A stretch of 64,000 bases of DNA, from NCBI RefSeq assembly GCF_000374085.1, contig NZ_KB893422.1, positions 36,697 through 100,696 on the forward strand, read 5' to 3'. The stretch is from Spirosoma spitsbergense DSM 19989. GTDB lineage: Bacteria > Bacteroidota > Bacteroidia > Cytophagales > Spirosomataceae. Positions 43,685 to 51,729 of the stretch are shown here, piece after piece. Positions within the stretch are counted from its first letter, which is position 1; each line of letters starts with the position of its first letter. A program made the translations under genes and the position numbers. The notes under the pieces are model-generated. The model had not been told where the DNA came from, did no database searches, and saw only the letters and a program-made list of their open reading frames with translations.

Positions 43685-44122
43685 AGCTGTAGCTGGTTTG
43701 TTACCAACACTATAGCTTATATTATGCCACTTCCCTTTTGGAACCTACAAACCGGCCACAACCAAGCACCAATTCATTAACTATCAACCTATTATCCTGT
43801 TTTATTTCCTAACAACCCTTTTTCCAGTCTATAGGAACTGGTGATTACCTGTAGAACCATTCTACAAAATATGAGTATATTTTTCCACACTTTTTTGCCA
43901 CGCTTCAGACAGTTCGGCGGGGAATAGAAGAATCCGCGGAATTTAAGATCCTGCTGTCCGACATCACTTATACGATCACGGTACGGTGGTAAATCGACAG
44001 ATCATGCTTTCACGAACAGGAACAGGTCACCGACTTTATCAAAAACCGGCCCCCGTCAAAACAACTTTCCCTACCTGTTGTTGATTAAAGACAAACTTTT
44101 ACACAACAACCAACTACATTTT
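43685..44122. other. 438-nt spacer with inverted repeat and possible gene remnant
   Basis: Contains TGTAGAA-CCA-TTCTACA at 43850-43866, likely a regulatory site for the SDR gene. On the plus strand, frame 43855-44083 reads like protein (RRGIEESAEFKILLSDITYTITVRW), is broken by a TAA at 43990-43992, and then continues with protein-like sequence to a stop near 44083. It lacks a start codon. I call it only a possible decayed ORF. Confidence 0.35.
43850..43866. promoter_or_regulatory. TGTAGAA-N3-TTCTACA inverted repeat
   Basis: Perfect 7-bp arms separated by CCA, in the spacer upstream of the SDR gene at 44123. It shares the GTAGA half-site with the repeats at 38515-38536 and 43428-43440. Confidence 0.4.
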
Positions 44123-45271
44123 ATGAACGCAGGAATAGGAAAAACAGCCCTGATTACCGGTGCCTCTAGTGGTATTGGTCAGGAACTTGCCAAACTTTTT
44201 GCTCAGGATGGCTATAATTTAGTGCTGGTGGCCCGTAGTGATGATAAACTGGACCGGCTGGCCGAAGTATTCAAAAGTAATTACGACACCCAGCAAATTA
44301 CCGTTATCGGTAAAGATCTGTCGCAGGAAGACGCAGCTCAGGACGTGTACGACCAGGTGAAGGCAAAAGATATTATCGTCGATGTACTGGTCAACGATGC
44401 TGGGGTTGGCCTGTATGGTATGTTCGGTACCGATACCGACTGGGAGCGGGAAAAGGCTATGATTCATCTGAACGTGTTGACCCTGACGCAGATGACCAAG
44501 CTTTTTTTGTACGACATGCTGGCCCGAAATGAAGGAAAGATTCTGAACCTGGCTTCGCTGTTGTCCATCACCCCTTCGCCCCTGATGGCGGTGTATGCCG
44601 GTACAAAAGCGTACGTGTATAATTTTACGCAGTCGCTCATCAATGAGTTAAAAGACACTAACGTTACAGTTACGGCACTGTTGCCAAACGCTACCGACAC
44701 CGATTTCTTTAATAAAGCCGGTGCAGAGAACACCAAAGTAACCGACGAGCTTCAGGACCCCGCCATGGTAGCTAAAGACGGCTACGCAGCCGTAATGGCC
44801 GGTAAAAATAAAATCGTGCCCGGTGGCCTGAAAAATAAGTCGTATGAAATACTGGCCTACGTAGCTCCTCAGGAGGCTATGGCGGCTGCTATGCGCGGTA
44901 AAATGGCCCAGAAGCCAGAGCCTGATGCTGAAAAAGAGGACTCCGTATCAGTAGCCTGGGCCGTTGGGTTCGGGATTGCCGTGCTGGCCGGTATTGCCCT
45001 GACAATAGGGTACAAAAACACCAGCGATTTTAAAAAGGCCCGCTATAAGTATAAAGCGAAATCAGCCGGCAGCAAAGCAAAATCGGCCGGAAATGCGCTA
45101 TCGGATGCGTTATCGTCGACCGCAAATACTTTATTAAACAGTATAGTCGACTCCTACAAATCGACTAAAAATGAAGCTATCGACCTTACACAGCAGGCAA
45201 AAGAAAAGGGCAAAGAGTTGAAAGAAAAAGGGGGGAAATTAAAAGAACAGGCAGAGGAGTTAGTAGCCTAA
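44123..45271 (+). CDS. SDR oxidoreductase with membrane anchor and amphipathic tail
   Basis: 382 residues from the ATG at 44123 (the frame is open from 44078). The N-terminal ~250 residues are an SDR: TGASSGIGQ, LVNDAGVGLYG, the catalytic Ser in NLASLLS (about 145) and YAGTK (Tyr158, Lys162). After that comes a membrane segment (about 276-297, VSVAWAVGFGIAVLAGIALTIGY), and a Lys/Ala/Ser/Glu-rich helical tail (about 303-382, KYKAKSAGSKAKSAGNALSD, EAIDLTQQAKEKGKELKEK) that looks like LEA or apolipoprotein repeats. This extra tail is unusual for the family. It ends 12 nt before the TspO-like gene. Confidence 0.85.
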   Translation: MNAGIGKTALITGASSGIGQELAKLFAQDGYNLVLVARSDDKLDRLAEVFKSNYDTQQITVIGKDLSQEDAAQDVYDQVKAKDIIVDVLVNDAGVGLYGMFGTDTDWEREKAMIHLNVLTLTQMTKLFLYDMLARNEGKILNLASLLSITPSPLMAVYAGTKAYVYNFTQSLINELKDTNVTVTALLPNATDTDFFNKAGAENTKVTDELQDPAMVAKDGYAAVMAGKNKIVPGGLKNKSYEILAYVAPQEAMAAAMRGKMAQKPEPDAEKEDSVSVAWAVGFGIAVLAGIALTIGYKNTSDFKKARYKYKAKSAGSKAKSAGNALSDALSSTANTLLNSIVDSYKSTKNEAIDLTQQAKEKGKELKEKGGKLKEQAEELVA

Positions 45272-45283
45272 CTAGATAACATC

Positions 45284-46147
45284 ATGAAAAACTCATCATT
45301 TTGGAGAATCGCTACGGCGGTACTGGCTGTTGGTAGTATTGTTTACACAACAGTATCCAGCAACCGGTCACGCCAGCAGAACGAGGAACGCGAAAAATCC
45401 GAAAAAGGTGGTCTGGCTTATGAATATGATGTTCCGGTTGAGTACGAAAAGGTGTTTGAAAAGAACCTGATTGTACCGGCAGGCTGGACCTTTGCGGCTG
45501 TCTGGTCGGCCATTTATACCGGGCTAACCGCCCTTATGGTTCATCAGTCACTCCCTTCGGAAGAGAATAACCCGCGCTATAGTAAGGCAATGCCGTGGTG
45601 GTGGGCCAGCTGGGCACTGAACGCCCTATTCGGGCGTTTTTTCTCACAGAATGATCCACAAAGCATTGTTATCTCGGATATAACAACGAAACTCAATTTA
45701 CCGGCTGCGCTGGGTCTGCATCAGAGTCTGGAAATAGGCAAGACAGAGGTATCGGGAACCGAAAAGTACCTGCGGATTCCCGTTAGCCTGTATACTGGCT
45801 GGCTCACAGCCGCCACGGTGGTAGGAACGCCAAACACCGTGTTGACGCTCAACGCCTGGAAACCCGACGAAGAGCACGACGGCCCCATTGCTGCGGGTAT
45901 TCTGGGAGCCACAGCGGGAGCCGGTTACCTTATTGCCAGACGGCTAAACGACCCCTGGTACATGGCGCCTTTTGTGGCTGGCTTTTCGGGCATTGCCACT
46001 CGGCAGATGAAAAAACAACCTGTTGTTGGCTGGACGGCGGTGGGTCTGGCAGCCATCTATACCGGTTTGCTGGCCTATTGGCTCCCAAAAGGTAAGTTTC
46101 GTGATTTTGTGACTGCATTGGACGATACGGAGACCGACGAGTACTAA
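45284..46147 (+). CDS. TspO/MBR-like membrane protein
   Basis: A 287-residue membrane protein with an N-terminal anchor, a short charged stretch (RSRQQNEEREKSEKGG), then VPAGWTFAAVWSAIYTGLTALMVHQSL, which resembles the P-W-F-VW-IY start of TspO/MBR (tryptophan-rich sensory) proteins, followed by five more helices rich in Trp (PWWWASWALNALFG). TspO proteins bind porphyrins and cholesterol-like molecules and respond to stress. The extended N and C termini differ from the 160-residue canonical TspO. It follows the SDR gene by 12 nt, likely one operon. Followed by an 18-bp hairpin. Confidence 0.7.
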   Translation: MKNSSFWRIATAVLAVGSIVYTTVSSNRSRQQNEEREKSEKGGLAYEYDVPVEYEKVFEKNLIVPAGWTFAAVWSAIYTGLTALMVHQSLPSEENNPRYSKAMPWWWASWALNALFGRFFSQNDPQSIVISDITTKLNLPAALGLHQSLEIGKTEVSGTEKYLRIPVSLYTGWLTAATVVGTPNTVLTLNAWKPDEEHDGPIAAGILGATAGAGYLIARRLNDPWYMAPFVAGFSGIATRQMKKQPVVGWTAVGLAAIYTGLLAYWLPKGKFRDFVTALDDTETDEY

Positions 46148-46192
46148 TAAAAATAGCCATCCATCCTAATCAGGACAGTCGTGTTCAAAAAT

Positions 46193-46232
46193 GCAAGAAG
46201 CCGCCTTTGTTTTCACAAAGGCGGCTTCTTGC
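46193..46232 (+). terminator. 18-bp perfect hairpin after the TspO-like gene
   Basis: Arms 46193-46210 and 46215-46232 (18 bp, perfect; GCAAGAAGCCGCCTTTGT) with a 4-nt loop TTTC. It stands 45 nt after the stop. Confidence 0.88.
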
Positions 46233-46354
46233 GTTGAGACAGGTAGCTACTTTACCAGGCTATCTCCGTACTGTGTGCTGGTTACAGACTATAAACTAAT
46301 CAGGATTTTTTATAAAAAAATTATAGATCAGACTAAGGGTAAGTCTTTATATTC

Positions 46355-47038
46355 GTGTCATTCCAGTACCTGACCGCCCAATCAATGATAACTGGATCCA
46401 AAGGCCAACCGTTGTTTAATCAAGGGGACCCAATTCGGCCTGTGAATGAGCATGACCGCACGACTCAGGTTGTAGACAACGAGCATATTATCCGCTCGGC
46501 CTTTGCCAATTCGCCCGAAAAGGGGTTTGAGTCCCTATTCCGATTATACTATCTGCCCCTTTGCAGTCATGCCGTACGCTTTGTGTACACACAGGAGGTT
46601 GCCGAAGATATAGTAGGCGACGTTTTTTATCAACTCTGGAAAACCGGTGCCTATGCTACGATTCAGCATACCTACCGAACCTATCTCTACGCAGCCGTAC
46701 GACACAGAGCGCACAATTACCTGCGCGATGAACTGACAGGTAACCGTACCGCTTCTTCGCTCGATCAGGTAGACGACGGTCGGCTGGACGAGACGCCCCA
46801 GACTCTCATTGAATATGATGAACTGTTTCAGCGGATAGAAAAAGTGATTCACGAATTACCTCCGCAATGTCAGCGAATATTTCTGATGAGCCGGTTCGAA
46901 AATCGAAAAAATCAGGAGATCGCTGATGAACTGGGTTTAGCCCTCAAAACCGTAGAAGCGCATATGGCTCGTGCCCTTCAACAACTACGACGAGTCTTTC
47001 TGACGATAGGATCAATCCTTTTTGTCGTCTTTTCCTAG
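46355..47038 (+). CDS. ECF-type RNA polymerase sigma factor (FecI-like)
   Basis: 227 residues from a GTG at 46355; an ATG at 46385 is an alternative start and equally plausible. Region 2 (about 55-125) reads FESLFRLYYLPLCSHAVRFVYTQEVAEDIVGDVFYQLWK; region 4 (about 165-215) reads IHELPPQCQRIFLMSRFENRKNQEIADELGLALKTVEAHMARALQQLR. This is the Bacteroidota sigma-70 group paired with FecR regulators and SusC/SusD receptors. The FecR gene starts 17 nt downstream. A C-terminal hydrophobic stretch (VFLTIGSILFVVF) is common in these proteins. Confidence 0.92.
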   Translation: MSFQYLTAQSMITGSKGQPLFNQGDPIRPVNEHDRTTQVVDNEHIIRSAFANSPEKGFESLFRLYYLPLCSHAVRFVYTQEVAEDIVGDVFYQLWKTGAYATIQHTYRTYLYAAVRHRAHNYLRDELTGNRTASSLDQVDDGRLDETPQTLIEYDELFQRIEKVIHELPPQCQRIFLMSRFENRKNQEIADELGLALKTVEAHMARALQQLRRVFLTIGSILFVVFS

Positions 47039-47055
47039 CATACAATCTCTTCCCC

Positions 47056-48111
47056 GTGTCCAACAATCAACCACCCTTTATGGACGATATTGTTAACAAA
47101 GCGGTTTTGTTCGATTACTTCTCCGGTCGTGTGAGCCCATTACAGAAAAAGTCCGTTGAAAGTTGGCTGGATGGGCCCGGTAATCGTGAATTATACTATC
47201 AATGGCTGCACGAATGGGAAATGAGCCGTTTGCAGGTAACGGCCAACTGGCAGTATGCGTACGAAAAAACAATGTCGCGACTGACTGATTCGACAGACGA
47301 ACCTCAGGAGGAGCAACAGCCAAACCACTGGAAAATAGGCACACTAAGGCAGTGGATAAACCGAAGCTGGCTCATAGCCGCTTCCTTACTCCTGACCCTG
47401 GCTGTTTGCAGTTGGCTGTTTCGCGATGTCCTGTTTTATAAAACCGTTCGCACGGGCTTTGGTGAGATCCAAAGCCTGACCTTATCAGATGGTTCGACCA
47501 TCGTACTCAACGCCAACTCGTCACTTCGCTTCCTGCGGTTCGGCTTTGGTGAATGGACACTACCTACTGATGCTTCTTATCAAAATCCAAGAACCGTGGA
47601 ACTGGCCGGCGAGGCCGACTTTTCAATCCGGCACTTGCCCGATCACCAGCCTTTTATCGTGATGACGCCCAAAGGGTTAGATATACTCGTGCTTGGAACG
47701 CAGTTTACGGTATTCAGCCGGGAGCGTGCCACCCGGGTAGTACTCCGGTCGGGTAGTATTCGATTGAGCAGTCAGCGAAAAAATGAACGGCCACTACTGA
47801 TGCACCCTGGTGACCTGGCCGTACTAAACCAGCAGGGAAGGCTGGCCCTGACCCGGACGGCCCATCCGGAAACAATGGCATCCTGGAAAAACCATCGCTT
47901 TACTTTCGAGCTGACATCCCTTCGGGAAATTGCCAATATGCTCCACGAAAATTATGGTTTGACCGTAGTCATTGAAAATCCACAGTTAGCCAATCGTACT
48001 ATTTCAGGCTCATTCACCGCCCGAAACGCGAATGAGATACTACAACTGATAGCCCAGTTGCTTCAAATAAATTATGCCCGCGATAACGACCACGTTTCAT
48101 TCACTAGTTAA
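47056..48111 (+). CDS. FecR-family anti-sigma regulator
   Basis: 351 residues from a GTG at 47056 (an ATG at 47080 is an alternative). The cytoplasmic N terminus (LFDYFSGRVSPLQKKSVESWLDGPGNRELYYQWL) is the anti-sigma part, a single membrane segment follows at about 100-118 (SWLIAASLLLTLAVCSWLF), and the periplasmic part is the FecR domain (GFGEIQSLTLSDGSTIVLNANSSLRFL) plus a DUF4974-type end (TSLREIANMLHENYGLTVVIE). It senses the state of the TonB receptor and controls the sigma factor. It leads directly into the SusC-like receptor. Confidence 0.93.
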   Translation: MSNNQPPFMDDIVNKAVLFDYFSGRVSPLQKKSVESWLDGPGNRELYYQWLHEWEMSRLQVTANWQYAYEKTMSRLTDSTDEPQEEQQPNHWKIGTLRQWINRSWLIAASLLLTLAVCSWLFRDVLFYKTVRTGFGEIQSLTLSDGSTIVLNANSSLRFLRFGFGEWTLPTDASYQNPRTVELAGEADFSIRHLPDHQPFIVMTPKGLDILVLGTQFTVFSRERATRVVLRSGSIRLSSQRKNERPLLMHPGDLAVLNQQGRLALTRTAHPETMASWKNHRFTFELTSLREIANMLHENYGLTVVIENPQLANRTISGSFTARNANEILQLIAQLLQINYARDNDHVSFTS

Positions 48112-48138
48112 TGCCCAACCACAAAACCAATTAATTAC

Positions 48139-51100
48139 ATGCTGTACACTATACGTTTATTATCTGTCTCACTGGTCTGTTCGCTGGTAGCGGCAGGTCA
48201 CCCCGGACTGGCACAGTTTGTGGCAAAGGCCAGCACATTTCCCCGAACAACGTACCAGGCCGCACAGCCGCAGGCACTGTTACTACGTGATGTGCTGAAC
48301 CAGTTCAAAACGCGCTACAAGGTTGATATCCTGTTTGAGGACCGCCTGGTTAGTGACCACCTGATTGATCCCGATATAATCGAACCTTCGGCCTCGCTGG
48401 AAAAAAACCTGACGAAACTACTAAAACCAAAGGGGCTTCGGTTCACGAAAATAAGGTATGGCGTTTATGCTGTCCTGGCTGATAACAAGACCAGAAAGCT
48501 AACGCTAACCGACGATATAGATCGTTTGTCTACGCCTGCGCTGCTCCTTAAAGACCAACCAGAGTCTGCTCAGTCAATCCAGCTCAAAACGAAGGAACTG
48601 AGCCTTGTTGCCACCGATCAGACGGTAAATGGACGGGTGACCGATGGCGCTATGGGTGGTGGACTACCCGGTGTGAGTGTTGTGGTGAAAGGAACGAGTC
48701 GGGGCACCACAACGGATACCGATGGTAATTTTCGGGTTACGGTACCCGAGCAGAATGTTACGAACACGCTGACACTTGTTTTCTCCTTTATTGGCTACGC
48801 TACTCAGGAAATAGTGGTGGGCAACAGAAACACGGTGAACGTGACGATGGCAGCCGATGATAAAACCCTGAATGAAATTGTAGTGGTTGGTTATGGCACC
48901 CAAAACCGGCGTGAGTTAACCGGATCGGTGGCTTCCATACAAACACAGACCATTAAAGACCAACCCGTTACGAATGTAGTGGAAGGTCTCACGGGCCGGA
49001 TGCCGGGGGTATTGATCCAGCAAAATACGGGAGCACCCGGAAATGCACCTTCCATTAAAGTACGGGGCCTAGGGTCTATCAGTGCCGGGAATGGGCCGCT
49101 AATCGTTGTAGATGGCCAGCCGTTAAATTCAGGCACTACAACTAATGCGGGTGGGCTGAATCAGATTAATCCAAATGACATTGAGAAAATCGACGTACTT
49201 AAAGATGCGTCCGCAACGGCCATTTACGGGTCGCGGGGGTCGAATGGCGTAGTAATGGTGACGACCAAGCGGGGTAAATCGGGGCAGAGCCGTATCAATT
49301 TCGACTTTTACACGGGTACGCAGGAAATCAGCAAGAAAATGGATATGCTCAATGCCCAGCAATTTGCTGACTACTCGAAAGAAGCCTTCAACACCGCCTA
49401 TTTAGAGCGCGTACCGGGTTCGCTGGCGAGCGACCCGAATTCGGTCCGTGCGTCCGGACAGCGTTACCGATACCCACGGGGCGAATTTCCCGGCGTTGAT
49501 TTTGATAACCCAGCCAGTTTGACCAGCTATGATTATCAGGACTTGATTTTTCAGAAAGCTCCCATCAGCAATTATCAGTTGTCAGCCGGAGGAGGGACCG
49601 AAAAAGTACAGTATTTCATATCCGGCAACTACCTCAAACAGGATGGTATCATCAAAAAATCAGGCATCGACCGTTACACTGTTCGCTCTAATATCGACGC
49701 GCAGCTGTCGTCCAAACTCAAAGTTGGATTGAGTTTCAGCCCATCGTTCATGACTGAAAACCGAGTTAACTCCGATGGACACTGGGCGGGCAACGGCGTA
49801 ATCAATGCCGCCCTGTCTTTACCCCCATTCATCCCCATTTACCAGGCAGATGGTGTTACCTACAATTCTCAGGCTTTTTATGCGGCTCCCTACGACTGGC
49901 CCGGCATTACGAACCCGGTTGCCAACATTACCGAAGTAGACAATAAAGTAACGCAACTCCGGTTACTAGGTAATGCCTACGTCGAACTATCGATCTGGAA
50001 AAGTCTGCGCTACCGGGGCACGATTGGGGCTGATTTGAATTACCTGCGCCAGAATCAGTACCAGACCTCGGCGTTACCCCTAAATCAGTTATTACCCCCA
50101 AACGTCAGCACGGGGTCATCCTACACCAACCAGAACATCAACTGGGTAACCAACCACACCCTCAACTATACGCTTGACCTGAGTACAACTCACCATCTGG
50201 AGGCTTTGGTAGGCCTTGAATCGCAGCGGAATGATTACCAGGAAAACCGGGTGAATGCCAACAGCTTTCCGAACGACATTGTGCGGACGGTCAATGCGGG
50301 TACGATTATCGGTGGAACATCCTATCAGGATCAGTGGTCGCTGGCATCCTATTTTGCCCGTGTCACGTACAGTTATAAGGATCGGTATCTGTTCAACGCA
50401 TCCGTTCGTCGCGATGGCTCGTCCCGTTTCGGAGCCGTTAGCCGCTATGGTACGTTTCCTTCAGCCTCCATCGGCTGGCGCATTATCGAAGAGCCATTCA
50501 TGAAAACGCTCCCCGTTTTTTCAGAACTTAAACTGAGAGCCAGTTATGGCCTGGCAGGTAATAATGCCTTTACCAGTAATTACCCGGCCATTGGCGTACT
50601 CAGTAAAGATAATTACGTACTGGGCAACACGTTAGCCAACGGGCTGGCAACCAGCAGCATTGCCAACTCTCAGTTAGGTTGGGAGAAGAGCCGCCAAACC
50701 GATGTTGGTCTCGATGTGGGCGTTTTTCAGAACCGCATCCTGTTCACGGTCGATTATTACAAACGGATTACGACAGACCTGCTGCTTTCCGTCCAGGTGC
50801 CCACGCTGACCGGTTTCTCAAACGCTGTTCGGAACATCGGTCAGGTTGAAAATAAAGGGATGGAATTTTCTCTCTCGACCCGCAACATCAACGGATCAGG
50901 CGCGGGCAGCTTTACCTGGACAACCGACCTCAACCTGTCTTTCAACCGGAACAAAGTGCTGGCCCTCGGACCCACGGGCGATCCTATCCGTAGCGGTACG
51001 GGCGTGGGCGAGACCAACATTACTATAATCGGGCAGCCATTAGGGAGTTTCTTTGGCTACCGGCAGTTGGGCATTTTTCAGAGTCAGGCCGATCTGGACG

Positions 51101-51711
51101 GGTATCCGCACTTCTCTGATAGCCGCCCCGGCGATGTGAAGTTTGAGGATGTAAACGGGGATGGCAAGATTACCGCCGACGACCGGACAACGATTGGTAA
51201 TAACCAACCGGACTTTATTTATGGTATCACCAACTCGTTTTCGTTCAAAGGGTTCGATCTGGGTATTGTAGCACAGGGCGTTCAGGGCGGACAGATTCTG
51301 AATTTATCCCGTCGTTTCTACGAGAATCTGGAAGGCAATGCCAATGAATTGACAACCGTACTGAATCGCTGGCATTCGGCACAAGACCCCGGCAATGGCC
51401 AAACGCCACGGGCCAATACCCGTAGTACGGGCAACAACAACCAGGTATCGAGCCGGTGGGTGGAAAGTGCTTCATACTTTCGGATTCGTAACATTACGCT
51501 AGGCTATAACTTACCGCGTACCGTCATGCAAAAGATTAAAGTACAGTCGCTGCGGGTGTATGCGGGTGTGCAGAATGCCGTTACGTTTTCCAAATACCTG
51601 GCCTACAACCCCGAAGTAAGCGGGTACGAAGGGCCCCTGACGGGTGGCGTCGATTACGGGTCCTATCCGTTAGCACGTACCTACACCATTGGCTTAAACC
51701 TGGGCTTTTAA
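48139..51711 (+). CDS. SusC/RagA-like TonB-dependent receptor with STN domain
   Basis: A 1190-residue outer-membrane receptor. A signal segment is followed by an STN domain (about 45-110, LRDVLNQFKTRYKVDILFEDRL...LLKPKGLRF), which signals to FecR; then a carboxypeptidase-like domain (about 163-240, VNGRVTDGAMGGGLPGVSVVVKGTSRGTTTDTDG); the TonB box and plug (LNEIVVVGYGTQNRRELTGSVASIQ and DVLKDASATAIYGSRGSNGVVMVTTKRG); and a long barrel to the C terminus ending TYTIGLNLGF. The STN domain means that ligand binding is coupled to sigma-factor activity. Substrate unknown, since no glycosidase or protease is beside it. Confidence 0.95.
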   Translation: MLYTIRLLSVSLVCSLVAAGHPGLAQFVAKASTFPRTTYQAAQPQALLLRDVLNQFKTRYKVDILFEDRLVSDHLIDPDIIEPSASLEKNLTKLLKPKGLRFTKIRYGVYAVLADNKTRKLTLTDDIDRLSTPALLLKDQPESAQSIQLKTKELSLVATDQTVNGRVTDGAMGGGLPGVSVVVKGTSRGTTTDTDGNFRVTVPEQNVTNTLTLVFSFIGYATQEIVVGNRNTVNVTMAADDKTLNEIVVVGYGTQNRRELTGSVASIQTQTIKDQPVTNVVEGLTGRMPGVLIQQNTGAPGNAPSIKVRGLGSISAGNGPLIVVDGQPLNSGTTTNAGGLNQINPNDIEKIDVLKDASATAIYGSRGSNGVVMVTTKRGKSGQSRINFDFYTGTQEISKKMDMLNAQQFADYSKEAFNTAYLERVPGSLASDPNSVRASGQRYRYPRGEFPGVDFDNPASLTSYDYQDLIFQKAPISNYQLSAGGGTEKVQYFISGNYLKQDGIIKKSGIDRYTVRSNIDAQLSSKLKVGLSFSPSFMTENRVNSDGHWAGNGVINAALSLPPFIPIYQADGVTYNSQAFYAAPYDWPGITNPVANITEVDNKVTQLRLLGNAYVELSIWKSLRYRGTIGADLNYLRQNQYQTSALPLNQLLPPNVSTGSSYTNQNINWVTNHTLNYTLDLSTTHHLEALVGLESQRNDYQENRVNANSFPNDIVRTVNAGTIIGGTSYQDQWSLASYFARVTYSYKDRYLFNASVRRDGSSRFGAVSRYGTFPSASIGWRIIEEPFMKTLPVFSELKLRASYGLAGNNAFTSNYPAIGVLSKDNYVLGNTLANGLATSSIANSQLGWEKSRQTDVGLDVGVFQNRILFTVDYYKRITTDLLLSVQVPTLTGFSNAVRNIGQVENKGMEFSLSTRNINGSGAGSFTWTTDLNLSFNRNKVLALGPTGDPIRSGTGVGETNITIIGQPLGSFFGYRQLGIFQSQADLDGYPHFSDSRPGDVKFEDVNGDGKITADDRTTIGNNQPDFIYGITNSFSFKGFDLGIVAQGVQGGQILNLSRRFYENLEGNANELTTVLNRWHSAQDPGNGQTPRANTRSTGNNNQVSSRWVESASYFRIRNITLGYNLPRTVMQKIKVQSLRVYAGVQNAVTFSKYLAYNPEVSGYEGPLTGGVDYGSYPLARTYTIGLNLGF

Positions 51712-51729
51712 CCCTTCACCCCGATCCCC

